Of a stretch of 64,000 nt of DNA, positions 46,651 to 58,760 are shown one piece after another. A program made the position numbers and the translations under genes. The notes beneath the pieces were generated by a model that was not told the origin of the DNA, searched no databases, and saw only the letters and a list, made by a program, of their open reading frames with translations. Within the stretch, counting starts at the first letter, position 1. Each line of letters begins with the position of its first letter. Source of the DNA: Isoetes taiwanensis (taxonomy: Eukaryota; Streptophyta; Lycopodiopsida; Isoetales; Isoetaceae); assembly GCA_021234155.1 (NCBI GenBank), contig JAJEKV010000252.1, forward strand, positions 374,001 through 438,000. Direction: 5' to 3'.

Positions 46651-48200
46651 CAATCGTCTATGCCAGAGGACGATCAGTTGGAGCAGGTAGAAAAAGCTTC
46701 CTAGCTCATGCACTTGGAGTAAAATCCACAGTCCCGTATCAGATTCTTCTGTGGGAGGCAAGTCTCTTGTCTCTTCAGAGGGCTGCACTTGATCGCCATC
46801 ATGATCTACTTTTAGAAGATTGACAGCATGGCTAATACTCGTCTTTTCAATCTTGCTTACCCTGTGGCAATGAGTCCGCAGCATCTCAAAGCCTACTGGA
46901 AGGAAAAAAGAGCTCAGTGGTTCTCTTGGTGGAATGTGCAGGAACACAGATGCGTACAGGTACAAACAAAAGACGTCGCATTTAATTGAAGTGGGTCACA
47001 TGCAATTCCCACTTTTTTTTTGGAACCCTGTTATTGTACACGAAAAGGACGAGCGAATAATTTTCAGCCTCTATAACTATCCAAAATTTGAGTATTTCTG
47101 AGTTAGGTTGGGTCCATGCATCCTATATCTTTCCCTCTGTTTTCTCGGATCCCGAGTTGAGAACACCAAGAATACAACTCAAACAAATGAATTTCATTAC
47201 ATGTTGAAAACAAAGCTATAGTTGAAAAAGAATTTTTATTAATAAATTAAATAGTTACAACGTATTTTACATCGGACGCAGAGATCATGGCGGTCTTACT
47301 GTCAATATATATATCCTTTGGGGGCAACCTGAAGAACGTGAAATGCCTCACGAGGAGGTGCCTCGTGAGCCACCCGCTGGCCTGTCCAACCAATTTCTCC
47401 ACCCTCTTCTCGCATCTTTTCATCAATCCCCGGGTCGAATATGCTCTTTCCCCAACCTCCGTGGATGTCATGCAATACTTGCAAGATCCTTTGAGCTGTC
47501 TGGAGTTGCGAAATGTTCTTTCTCTCTTCCTCATCCCTTGAGGTCCCATAGCGTCTGCAATCACGAGCAAGCTTATCCCAAATCCCTGGTAAGAGTGTAG
47601 CCTGAGCAGGATCTGTGCCATGTGTCGAGCCATCTAGAATAAGAAGAGTCTATGATTAACAATTACGGTGCCATTAGTCATGAGTAACGAAGAAAAGGAT
47701 TCAAAATAGATTGGAGAGCATTCTTTCCATATAGGTGCATCCTGTGACGACCATACGCGTAGGTTCATGACACATCCAATCACGCAAAGAAGCATACAAA
47801 CGGTCTCATCATTGTGACAAGCAGTGCCTTTCTCGACTTGCGAGTTGAGAAAGGCCCTAGGAAGTCAATGTACGAGTATTTTCATCACATAATATAATAC
47901 AGTTGTTCATGTTTCTTTTAAAACTTTACAGAATTTTGCTAGTGGAAATCAGAGGTCACTGATCTTGATCACCATAATATTTCCCGTCCATAGCCTCATG
48001 ATCGCGCTGCTCACCGGATCAACCCGCTTGAGGTTCGGATAGTTCCTAATCACATCGGCCACAAGAATGGAAAACAGGGATTCGGCCAACACCGGAAGAT
48101 CACCATAGCTTGAGGAAGTACCTTGATGCTTGCTTCCCCAGCAAGCCTTGGGATGCAGGTGCTTTGAAATAGGTCAAGATAGCAAAATACCAGTGCCAGG
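46651..48200 (-). other. Coding-like minus-strand fragments, unidentified
   Basis: 47633-47247 reads ARHMAQILLRLHSYQGFGIS then, shifting frames, EERTFRNSRQLKG. 48200-47960 reads GDLPVLAESLFSILVADVIR then NYPNLKRVDPVSSAIMRLW. Both look like parts of one old gene or transposase, with decay between them. No domain recognised. The spacer 46.65-47.24 kb shows nothing. Confidence 0.3.
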
Positions 48201-48205
48201 TTAAT

Positions 48206-48740
48206 CTATAGGATCTACAATGCTTAAACATCTGCCCATGAAGAAGCGCAGACTCGTTGCTTCAATTTGTACAGGTGCACATTGCCTCAAAATTGAGACG
48301 GGCGGATGGATTGGGGAGGCGCGCAGGATAGGATTTGTCAGTGTTGCCAATTGGGAGTGGTTGAAGATGAGGACCACACTCTTCAGAACTGTCCGGCATT
48401 CGACTATATCTGGGCACAATATGCTGAGTTGGCCCAGCCTAACCAATGGCGGCATGTGATGTTGAGCATGGCTTCAGTGCAGTTATTGGGATCATATCTT
48501 CAGGAGATAATGGATATGCACACTTAGCTATGTCCTCGGACAGTATCTTGACATGTATCATAATTATTCATGATGTATCCTTGTACAGTTTATCAGCATT
48601 CTTATTACTGCCAAGTTTTTTTTTCCTCGAATACCCTTTCGGGTGGGAGTTTTTTAATCCTGTCAATAATACGTTTTCCATGCTCTTTGATTGAGTCCCA
48701 TAGGACGATAAAAATCCATTCAATTCGATTCAATTCAATT
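48206..48740 (+). mobile_element. LINE 3' end (zinc-knuckle C-terminus and tail)
   Basis: MKKRRLVASICTGAHCLKIE, a frameshift, then DRICQCCQLGVVEDEDHTLQ with NCPAFDYIWAQY, the CxxC...H....C domain that closes many plant LINE ORF2 proteins. The 3' untranslated part has the shared tail module (TTTTTTTTCCTCGAATACCC, GGGAGTTTTTTAATCCTGTC) and ends in TCCATTCAATTCGATTCAAT. 5'-truncated at about 48200, as is usual for LINE insertions. Confidence 0.8.
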
Positions 48741-50586
48741 ATTTAGTCATGAGATCTTAAGTAATCATTACTTCTAAGTCATGTATTTGAGCTTAATTAA
48801 CATTGATCTCTATAGCAATGGAGACTTACATAGAGTACTATGCATAAAAAAAATATCATTATTTAATAAATTGATTACATTCTTTTCGCTCTATGTAATA
48901 AAGCCCTCGAATTCGACTACTCCAAAGTCACGTGTTCGAGCTTGATCAAGATTTAGATCTTAAATCTACCACATGTAAAACACACACATGGAGTAGTTAG
49001 TGGCGTAAGGATACAATAACGTACTAGGGAAAGTTAAGGTCGAGGAAATTCCTTGAGGGAATTTCCCGAGGGGGCGCCGCCAGACAAACACATGGTTCAA
49101 ATTTCCACGCCCTGGTTCTCGCCCTGTTTTTGTTTGCTCTGTTTTCCTGGAGCAAGCCCGACAATGCAACCAAGTTTTCGACCAAATCTTCGAGAGCTGC
49201 TCTGTAAAACTTGAAAACTATTAATGCTTATGCGCTCTCATGATAAAACTTCGATTCTATTCGCAAAGAATGCAATAATACATCAGAGCTTAAACCATCT
49301 TCCAACACAGAAATCGCAACACAGAAAGTTTTTGCTTCTAAATCAAAGTTAGAAACTCTATTTTATCTTAAGAACTCAAAGACAGAGCCAACAGCATCTT
49401 AGGAGCTCTCAATCCATTCGAAATCCACTTAAAAGCCACCAAACCGATCAAGAAATACAAACCCTGACGAAGATCTTCATAATACATGTGCCATAGCCGT
49501 CTGCCATAGCCATATCTGGCTCAGGATTCTAACCTCTGGTAAGCTGTTCTAGTTCGAAACGGCATGATCAAGCACGGGAAGCGGACGATTCAACAAAAAT
49601 CGCCGGATCAGAGATGTTTTGGGAAAATCTGGCTGATCTTCCAAGGAATAAATAGATCTTCAGGCATCTGCAACAGGGGAAGGGGAGGGATGAGAGAGGA
49701 CACAGGGGGTAAGGGAAGGCAGCCAGTGGCGGTGCCGCTCCATGAAGGACAGATATTTTTATGGTTTATAGTTTTAAGGGAAATTTAGCATAATTGAACC
49801 ATGTGTTCATTACATATGTATTATACTATATGTGTGAAGAAAACGATGACATCTTTAAAAGAACAGGCCTTGGAATCTATTGTTAATGTCCTGTTGTTTT
49901 CCGAGTTGCAACCTTAACTTATTAGTATGTTGTCCAAACTAGGTTTCAAAGATATATATGTGGTAAAATGAAATGCGTAACATAAGAGCTTGGGCCTAGG
50001 TGTCTAGATCACGATGGGTGCAGTTTATTGGACCCACAAAGTTCAAGGCTAGTATTGGAATCTAGCATGGGTCATTATCATTGGTCAACACACTTGATAT
50101 TCTGTACAGAGTTGTAGCAAGTTCTTTTGAATGTAGTTGCCGCCGTGAAGCTAGTGGCAAGAATATAAGAGCAAGTTTGGCGTGTTCTCCCTTGAATTCG
50201 TTTTTTAATTGAATTCAATGAGAGAAGCAAATTTTTCCACAAAAAAAAAGGAAAGAAAGAATTACCATTAACATTTCACTTGAGAGTTGTGTTTCTTCCT
50301 GGATGCTTCTACAGTTGGTATGAAGAGAGACATTTGGACCGACAGTTTAGAAAGGGTCTGTCACTAGATTGATCAAGGGATTGAAATGAATTAAATTAGG
50401 GTCGTACAGTTTGTCCAACGTTAGATAGCTGGGGTAGTGGACAGGACGGATACAATTGATAGAACACCAACTGAGGTTTTTCTTTTTCTCCCGTCTTCGA
50501 CGGGTAGAGTCAATGGGAGAGGTTTTTGAGAATGGAAGGGGCTCAAAGGCGAGTCAATTTAATTTTTTTTTTTAAAGAAAAAGAAA
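48741..50586. other. No gene identified
   Basis: AT-rich. An inverted stretch around 49040-49075 (GGAAATTCCTTGAGGGAATTTCC) forms a short perfect palindrome-like hairpin. No coding pattern recognised, including the 74-codon frame at 49564. Confidence 0.4.
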
Positions 50587-51096
50587 GGGTGTTTTGTTAA
50601 TTTTAGCAAAACATAAGAGTATTTCAGAGTTTTTCTAAAAAAGGGAAAAACTCTGAAATACCCTTATGTTTTGCTAAAATTAACAAAACGCCCTTAGTTT
50701 TGGAGGTATTTTAATGAAAATGATCATAACTTTTTTGTGATGATCCAAATGAGAATGAGCCTTTCAGACCTATTGTAAAGGAGCATGAGATCTTTCCATC
50801 AAAGGTAAGATCATATAAATCGGAGTCCAAAATCACAAGTTATGCTATTTTTAATATACAAGAAAATTGTAGAAATTTCAGAGGGATTTACGAGACTATA
50901 ACTTGAGATTTCGGAATCCGATTCAGGAGATGTTAACTTTCATGGAAAGATCTCAATTTCTTCTACAATATATCTGAAAGACTTATTCTCATTTGGATCA
51001 TAACAAAAAAGTTATGATGATTTCCATAAAAATACCCCGAAAACCAGGGGCGATTTGTTAATTTTAGCAAAACATAAGAGTATTTCAGAGTTTTTC
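50587..51096. mobile_element. Fold-back MITE with an extra solo arm
   Basis: Main element 50644-51096: arms 50644-50805 and 50937-51096 are inverted repeats of about 160 bases. Its outer 49 bases (GAAAAACTCTGAAATACCC...) also occur, inverted, directly to the left at 50587-50635, giving a near-perfect 49-bp hairpin (47 of 49 paired) with an 8-base gap. No coding capacity. Confidence 0.85.
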
Positions 51097-51283
51097 TAAA
51101 AAAGAATAAATAAATCACCCAAGCAAGTTAAAGCAAGTATGGGAAAACGTAATGAAAGGGTGACGGCGTTTCAAGATGACGAATCACGTACAGACATGAG
51201 GTTCCATGTTGACGTAATAACTTAAGCAAGGAGCGATGTGCATGTCTCTGTTGCTGCAGGGAGGATCCTGTCCGGGCAGGCAC

Positions 51284-51290
51284 TATAAAA
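51284..51290 (+). promoter_or_regulatory. TATA box of the EPF-like gene
   Basis: CACTATAAAACC, followed about 30 bases later by a C/A-rich region suitable for initiation. Assigned to the EPF-like transcript because a GTAAG donor (51713) and an acceptor at 52286-52287 would place the leader just before its coding exons. Confidence 0.5.
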
Positions 51291-52305
51291 CCAGCCCGCC
51301 TGGAAACGGATTTGCACGGTACGCCATAGCCACCGCTGTTGCAAACGGAAGCACAGCAACAGAAGAAGAAGCAGCAGCAGCCTACCTCCGCTGCAGCTTT
51401 GTCCCATCCACCCAATAGCCCGTTCGATCGGCCCCTCTCGCTGGATTGCATCGCTATCACATTTTCGCATTTATTGGCTCCGTCAATCTGCTCCCCTGCC
51501 CATCTGCGCCCCCCCCTGCCATCGCCCTTGCTGTGTCTCCTCTGCATTTGCCGGATCCGGCTATGGCGCCCAGGTTTTATCAGAGCTTCAGCCTCAATCC
51601 GGCGGTTTTTTTGCTGCCTGCCTTATTGGGTTCCTTTATTTTCTAGCTTAAAACTTCCTCTTGCTTCCTCTTCCCTTTTGGTCTTCGATTCCCTTTGGGG
51701 GACATGCCAATGGTAAGACCTGTTCTTGCCCTTGTTTGGTCTCGTTTTTTCCAGCCTTTTTCCGCTGTTCCTTGCTGATCCTTTCAGATGTTCTCTTTCG
51801 GTTTACATACGCGTGATTCTTATCCGCTTAGATGTTTGTATGTTGCTTCGGCCGGATTTGAGCTTTTTGTAGCTCAGTCTGATCTAGATTGTTAGATTTA
51901 TGATGTGGGCCCTTTGTTTTTTTGGCTTAGAATGCTCCTAGATTTTCAGGATAGAGTACCATGTTTTTTACATAAAGTATTATCAGAAGGGCGGTTTGCA
52001 AACTGTTTTTATAGGTTTGTTTTTCAATTCCTGTTCACGCTCTGTACTTCGGCCATTTAGATTACAGAAACCCAAATCACCGTTGCTGTAGTTCGCAAAA
52101 ACCCAGATCATTTTTTATGGTAGTTTACTTAAAACAGTTTGATTATGGAGCCAATGGTAGATAGTCACAGTAGTAGTACCCTATAGTTGTATATTTTCTT
52201 TCTGCAAGAAGAACAGGCAAAAAAGGGTTGATGAAGCATCAGGCTGAGCAGTTTATATTTGTGAACGTGACATTATTTCATTTCCAGATTGCAAAAGAGT
52301 GAGAG

Positions 52306-52371
52306 ATGAATGGCGTATTTGTATACATAGTCCCATTAATGGCATTAAAATGGTGCGCATCAACAGACTGA
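52306..52371 (+). promoter_or_regulatory. Upstream ORF overlapping the EPF-like start
   Basis: ATG at 52306 opens a 21-codon frame (MNGVFVYIVPLMALKWCAST) ending TGA at 52369-52371. It overlaps the main ATG (52350) in another frame. A second short upstream ATG is at 52310. If the leader is spliced at 52287, both are in the mature mRNA. Confidence 0.5.
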
Positions 52372-52941
52372 TCAGTATATCCTGGTTTCTTTTTATTTTC
52401 TGGCAAGTGATAGCATCTCGGATCTTTGTGTCAGGTAAATTTTTTTTCTTCTAACAAATACTCTTCCAAGGAACTACCAAACTAAATTATATGTAATCCG
52501 GATTTGTATATGGTGCAGGGGAAAAGTCATTGCCATTGCTTACACCAAGCCGCAGCCAGTTTGCCAAGGTGCATTTATGTCTTTGATGTTGCTGCATAAG
52601 AATAATCTGAGAAGTGTGTATAAATGTTAGCTAAGTTTCTTACGTTATGTAGATAGGATTAGACATTTTTTAGTTAAGCATTGCAGAGCTTGATGAAGTC
52701 TTTGGTTTTGCAGAGCCGTGAATATGCCATGAATTCCATGAATGTTAGACTGGGATCTGGACCTCCTAACTGCAGAAACAAGTGCAGTACTTGCAGCCCA
52801 TGTGTGGCAGTGCAGCTACCAACTCCACAACAGGGATCCACTGCCACAGTACCTCTTCCATCTAGAGATCAGGTCTTTTCTTCGAATTACAAGCCAGAAG
52901 GATGGAAATGCAAATGCAAAGGAAAGCTCTTCAATCCATGA
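52350..52941 (+). CDS. EPF-like secreted cysteine-rich peptide (EPFL family)
   Basis: Three exons: 52350-52434, 52519-52568, 52687-52941; 390 nt, 129 residues, all GT-AG, frame kept. Residues 1-28 (MVRINRLISISWFLFIFWQV...) form a signal peptide with a hydrophobic core. The mature domain has RLGSGPPNCRNKC, CSPCVAVQLP, and a C-terminal SNYKPEGWKCKCKGKLFNP. Six cysteines (74, 78, 81, 84, 120, 122) fit the EPF/EPFL knot with a long loop. Such peptides signal through ERECTA-family and TMM receptors in stomatal and growth patterning (known). The end resembles EPFL1/2/3 types more than stomagen. Start chosen because it gives the signal peptide. An alternative in-frame acceptor at 52711-52712 would drop 26 bases. 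Polyadenylation signal AATAAA at 53163. Confidence 0.88.
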
Positions 52942-53162
52942 CTAAATTCCACTCCAGTGCTTCCATAGCAAAACAAGATAAATCTGATCATATGATCTAT
53001 AGTACTGTACATGTAAAAATGTAGAAGCCAGGCTTTGTTTTGGCCAAGAATAGGCCTATGTTATGAAGAGGAAGAAGAGATGTTATAGAACATAATGTGA
53101 GCTATGATATCCGTAGCCTCATTGCTGACTTATGCATACTGTTGTGATGGAACATTCTTTTA

Positions 53163-53168
53163 AATAAA
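53163..53168 (+). terminator. Polyadenylation signal of the EPF-like gene
   Basis: AATAAA 222 bases after the stop codon, followed by T-rich sequence. Plausible, not proven. Confidence 0.4.
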
Positions 53169-55030
53169 TGTCTTCTTTTTTGCTTGTTTAATCTTTAGGG
53201 TATGTCTGGTGCATGTTAGGTCATGAAGCCATGTGGGTCTCTTAGTCCAAGGTCTGACATCCACATGCCAGAGGAGTCAAATCTTTCAGCATGTTGTTCA
53301 AAGCTCCTCTTTCTTCAACACAAGCATCAGATTCACTGTCACTTCTGAAATTAAACTGGTTCTTCACCTGCAGCATAATTCCCAATCCTAAAGGTTTGAT
53401 GCGCTGCCATCTTGTCCTTACACGTGGTTCAATCTTACAACAGCATTCTTTTTACACCATATGAAAATCTATCATTCTGCTAAACGCCCTAAGTGGAAAT
53501 GGACATTTGTTCCTTTTCACATGTTTCAAGACTTATTTCTTGCTTGCAAAACTGCTATTACTGAATTCTTTAACATCTAGTGGCCAACTGCAACAAATTT
53601 CTTAGCCTCAACTTGCCTAAAAATCCTATCTCGTTATCATATTATTCAATATGACAATGTCCATAGTACCTACCTGCTTGTAGTTTTTTGTTTTCGCTTC
53701 TTCCACTTGGTTGCTTTAAAACCCTATTTCCAGTGCCTCTTGCATGTACTGATAACACCCTTTTGGGAACAGAAGATCTAAAAAATATACTTGTGTAAAC
53801 TTCAATTCTTGCTTGTGAAGCAACGTGTTTAGGAGCTGGGAGCCTACAGAATCATTACCAATATAAAAAAAAATACTTACCCACTTCTTTTGAGCATGTT
53901 CTTGAAACTTCTTGTCGGTCAACATGACAGACAATAAATTTTGCATCAGTGCACAGCTCCCAATGTGAAGGAAAAACCATCCACGTTTGAGAAAACGGCT
54001 AAGATTGCGTTCTGTTTTGCCTTCTAAACGTTGAATGAGGGCGTGGAGCATATAAACACAAGGCGATGAAATTGGTCTTTTGCAGTGGCTGCTTGTTATT
54101 AATAGTAGAACAAAACGGACCTTTAGGAAAAGTTAGATTTTCCTGGAGAAAATTCACGGTCAGGCGGACCTTTACAACGAAAAGTTCAAGGGCCAAATTT
54201 ACTCCCCAACTGCATTTTATATTACGAGAAGTAGTAACATTTACTTCAAATAATATCTAGTTGGGGAGATTTTCCACCACAGTCATAAAATAAGAACTGT
54301 CATACTGTTATATGATACCCTCAATGACTCCATACCAAAACTAGGACACTCACAAAATTAAAGTTGTGTTGTTCCACTAAAGGACAAATGCAACACCAAC
54401 AAAATATTAGGCCTAGTGGAAAACCATTGAAAAATAAGATGTCTTTATTTAAAAACTAAAATCGCATTGTTTGATTCTCTTCCTTCCATGTCAAATTCTC
54501 CATTGTGGAATATGGCTAGAGATCCAACTGCAGCTCGATGAATCCAAGAATTTGCCTGACCCATTTTGTTTAAACTCTAAAAACCTCTTCTAAATGGAAT
54601 TATTGGATAAATGGAATTATTGGATATCTGAAACGAACTAAGACAAACAACTTTGTATATGCAACATGTTTAGATCATTAATGTAAATTCGAAAGTCAAG
54701 ATTTTGCGAGAGAATGTAGATGTTTATATAGCCTCCACTAAAAGCTCCAAATGATTATGTATTGCCGGAATAATCAAAAGTTTTGGTAACAAATAGTATA
54801 ATGACGAATTCCAAAAATTTATCATATAGAGAAAGACCATCTCAAGAAAATAGCATATGGATAGAGTGGTGCTACTACTCCCCAACTTCTTATAAAATAG
54901 CACTGTATTCTATAGAGTAGAATCATACTCTCAAGAAACATACCAATTTTTTGTCAAATAAATATGATTTCAAGCATAAGTGCATTAATGGAAAAAAAAA
55001 GTAAAAAAAATCGTAAAAATATTCAACAAT
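53169..55030. other. No gene identified
   Basis: Mostly AT-rich. An open frame at 54051-53716 (minus) has no recognisable domain. CTAAATGGAATTATTGGATA is duplicated in tandem at about 54591-54627. Confidence 0.4.
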
Positions 55031-55102
55031 GTCGTTGTAGTATAGTGGTGAGTATTCCCGCCTGTCACGCGGGTGACCCGGGTTCGATCCCCGGCAACGG
55101 CG
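55031..55102 (+). tRNA. tRNA-Asp (anticodon GTC)
   Basis: 72 bases, no intron, CCA not encoded. Acceptor stem GTCGTTG / CAACGGC-type pairing with discriminator G. A box TAGTATAGTGG. Anticodon stem-loop CCCGCCTGTCACGCGGG with GTC at 55064-55066. T arm with B box GGTTCGATCCC. Matches the standard plant nuclear tRNA-Asp almost base for base. CAA just upstream is the usual initiation context, and a T-run terminator follows. Confidence 0.97.
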
Positions 55103-55105
55103 CAC

Positions 55106-55112
55106 TTTTTTT
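55106..55112 (+). terminator. RNA polymerase III terminator
   Basis: Seven T in a row, four bases after the tRNA-Asp end. Confidence 0.9.
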
Positions 55113-55130
55113 ATTTCTTTCATTTTGCAG

Positions 55131-55210
55131 ATCTTCAACGATATTATTATATTCATCCAACGTTCTTACTTCTTTATCTTCAAAGATATTATTATATTCA
55201 TCCAACGTTC
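55131..55210 (+). repeat. 45-bp tandem duplication
   Basis: ATCTTCAAMGATATTATTAT then ATTCATCCAACGTTC at 55131 and again at 55176. Confidence 0.9.
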
Positions 55211-55212
55211 CG

Positions 55213-56697
55213 CGGGTGGTCATGTTTAGTGCTATTGGAGTTTAAAGGTATAGGGTGTTGTGCCATGTCATTGTCTTGATTGAGTATGAGGTTTTTAGTT
55301 TGAAATTGTTGTTGTTTGGCATGCGAGTTAGGCTCATGTGTGCGGGGTGTTCTTCAAAAAGACATGTGCATGGGTTGTTTGTAATATATGCCACTTAAGA
55401 CAAATGTTTTTTATTTATTTATTTGTTTGTTTAGACGTACATTTTGGTATGTTGCTGGTGCCATTACTCTTTCATCTTATGAATGAAGTGTTCTCCAATG
55501 CGGTGTTGAAGTCACAATGAGAAGAGAATCAAACCTCAATTTTAAAAGGTGGCAGGTTTTATTTTCATCAACCTACCTATAGGTTATATCTATACATCAT
55601 AAAGACGTAAGATCTTCCTATGGAGGCTTGTCTTGTTTCACTTAATTACTCATATAAATGAAGTTAATGAGTTTCCAACTCGACTAAAATAATAATAATT
55701 TCTTATCCCACATAATCAATAAAGTAAAGAGTTTTCTTAAGTTTTGGTTGTATAATTATGGCAAGAAATAAACATTACAAAATTTGAATTTTAACTTGCA
55801 TATTATACATTTTAATGCCAAAAAAAAAAAAAAAAAAAAAAAAAAACTCAAAGAAATACCCTTTTGTGCATTCACTCAATACCGTTGCACAATTTTTCCC
55901 GAACCTACTGCTAGCATAAACTACTTTTGCTTTGTTGAATTGTTGCTTCAGAATCAATGATGTTGTTGTTGCCACTGATGCTAGTGGTTTATAGTTGCTC
56001 TGCCCTGATGCTATGATAACCCAGACCTTTTAGTTGCAATTGGTGCCATTCTTATTGAAGCATGTCAATTACTTGAGCTTGTTAGGCTATAACATCTTTC
56101 CTATCTTTTGCACTTATAGAGAATGCTCACCGGCTCATCTTGCAGTCGCCACAAAAACCTTAAGAAAATGCTCTGTTTAATAATAAAAAAAAGGGAACCA
56201 TTGGATTTTTTTTTTTTTTAATATACCCGTTACATGTTATTGGATGTCCAAATATACCTAAATATGACTCGAGATGCCAAGACTAACTCCCCTCCCTAAT
56301 GATTTAACCATTACCATGGGGTGAAAGCATGCTATGATGATGTACCACTTTTGGACCCATGGAAAATATAAACTACCCTAGATACTTTCAAATACTGGTA
56401 CTCTTTCTTTTTCCTTTCCATCAAAATCATTTAAAAAGAGTTAAAATAAAAGTAAAAAACATGTAATATTAGATGAAACAATACTATCTTACTTATTAAA
56501 TTGGTATTTTTTGGTTTGGCAGTAGGCTTTTTCGGTTTTTTATTAAGGTCATTTTTCTAAGGTTTTAGGTTTTTCTTAACAGCCCGAAAAAATTTCTAAA
56601 CTTGCCAAAAGTCGAGAAAGAGACATTCGTTTAATTGGAGTCTGCCAATCTTTTTTCCTCTTGGTAGCATGGATGCCACTTGCCATCGAAGACCTTC
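55213..56697. other. No gene identified
   Basis: AT-rich spacer with an A run at about 55820-55846 and a T run at 56206-56219. Flanks the 3' LTR of the minus-strand Gypsy. Confidence 0.4.
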
Positions 56698-58227
56698 TGT
56701 GACGCTCCCTGAATCCATACGATGCTCCCATCGTATAGATACGGGACTTCCCCTCCCATGGCAACTAAATCACCATGGCAAGGCCCTCCGTCGTACTCGG
56801 ACTACTTGGGATGGCCAAGTATCCGGGCGAGGATCACGGAGGTGTCATTCGCCCCACGTCCTCTATGGGGAATCCTATACAGCGGAAGCATACATATATA
56901 TTAGCATACAATCATAATGCAAATAATATATCACCACGAAGGGTGGCCCATCCTCAGAATCATGGCACGGATAATCCATTCCTAACAACATGAAATAACA
57001 CAATAACAAGGCACTACCCCGGGCTCAGACTCCAAGGGATCAACTGACGGCTAGGGTCTCGAGATATCAACAGACGGAAGTATAACATGGCGTTGGCTGG
57101 CATAAGACAATGGCTAGGGTTGTCCACTCCATCCGCCCCTCCTGTGCACACTTTGCAGACAGGCTGAATCATATTATGACGTGCTTGTAGCCCTCCGGAG
57201 ACGCAATCCCAAGGAATCACCCTTCAGGACTACTCCGGGTTACATCTCCCCGGTCCGATGAGGCAGGTCAGAGAGGCGTCTCCTCCCCGAGTATGATGGA
57301 TCCCTGGGTGTGCTAGAGAACACGTGCCGCATCAGCGACCCCCGCATCCGTACCCGACTTACTCCCCTAAATCTAAGGGTCAGCTCACCAACACGTTCGA
57401 GCCCAGGACGGCCATATAGGCTCCCGCCCTCCGGCCCAGAGAGTGTCAGACCCATACTCGACCCACACACAGTGACCGGCTATAAGCCTAGCACACTATA
57501 GGAGTCCTGTAGCCGCGCTAGGCAAGACCCCACCCCCGATTCACCATCATACACGTTATTTGGTGCTGAACCACATCATAGCATCCACAGCCAGGTAGGC
57601 TCTTGTGCACAGGCCGCAAGTATTGGGTATTAAGGGATCTAGCTAGAGACATCTCTAATTCCTAGGAAGCTTTTAGGTCTCTACCCTGCCCTTAATTCCC
57701 AATACACGGAAGAAGCAGAAAGAACTATTGTAACTACCATTCATGTATCCAGAACAATTCATAAAGAGAATTTAACCATTCCATCTACTCAAAGAAGTGT
57801 TAGCAGAAAAGAAACTTATATACTGACTAACCAGTGTCCTAGCTGGACCCATGGTCACGGTAAGCATCCATCCCTCGAAACTGGTAGGTAGGTGTTGGCA
57901 AAACAAGCTTAGGCTGCTGGCTGCTACTCCTCTTTAGTCCCAATTCGAATTTGGGAGAGGAAAATGGGGTAGGACCCCTATTCCTAGGCTCAAAATGGCA
58001 AGTCCCTCTAGCCAATCGATTTGGGCCAGGTGGCACTCCCTTATTGGTGATAATTAGTTAATTAACCCATAATGGCTTAATTAGGTGAATTAGGCCATTA
58101 TGGGTTTATTAGCATAGCTAAATAAAACCATTATGGTCGACCCTCACTTGGACCATTAAGCCCATTGTGTCATGGTGACGTGTCATGGTATGCATATGTA
58201 TACCATATAAATATCCGGAGCGTCACA
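56698..58227 (-). mobile_element. Gypsy (chromovirus) 3' LTR
   Basis: Minus strand from TGTGACGCTCC (58227) to GGGAGCGTCACA (56698), 1530 bases. A polypurine tract lies directly upstream and integrase/chromodomain further upstream, so this is the 3' LTR of the minus-strand element. Closely similar along its full length to the plus-strand LTR at 15149-16685. Confidence 0.93.
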
Positions 58228-58240
58228 TTCTTCCCCCCCC
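58228..58240 (-). other. Gypsy polypurine tract
   Basis: Minus-strand GGGGGGGGAAGAA abutting the LTR. This is the plus-strand primer site for reverse transcription. Confidence 0.88.
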
Positions 58241-58760
58241 GGATTAATCCTGCCCTCAGCATTAGAGTTAGTGGAGAGTAAGTCACAGCAGTCATAACCT
58301 TTAATTTATTGAAAGCGGAAAAGTTTACACCTGCGGGCGATGGGACAAGCGGTCCGTCTCAACGAGCAATGCGAAATTATTTTGAAAACACATTTCAAAA
58401 AAACAACTCAAATTAAAAAACACAAGGTGGCCTACTACGTGAGGCCTCCATTCTTCTGCAGCTTATGAGTATGCTCTACTGGCCTGCAGAAGTGCATATA
58501 TTAGTGTTTAAGAATTAAGTGAAATAGTGTGGTTGAAGGGACCACCCCCTTAAAGAAATAAAAATATGAATGCAAGGGTCCTATCATGACTAGGGCTTGC
58601 ACGTTGTCTCGGCGTAAGGAATGGCAATATTCCCATAATGGCCGTAGACGGATGCGTCCTATGATGAATGCCTATATGCCCAGTTTCCCCATCTAGGATG
58701 CATGTAACCCAACCCCTAAAAGAATCCGTGCTGGATTGCACTCATATGACCCCTGTCGCA
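58241..58760 (-). other. Gypsy 3' untranslated region
   Basis: Between the chromodomain stop and the polypurine tract. No coding pattern. Confidence 0.6.

Noticed and set aside
51236-51716. Overlapping Ser/Pro- or Cys-rich frames before the EPF-like gene
   Set aside because: Lie in the GC-richer leader downstream of the TATA box; no domain, and they are on both strands.
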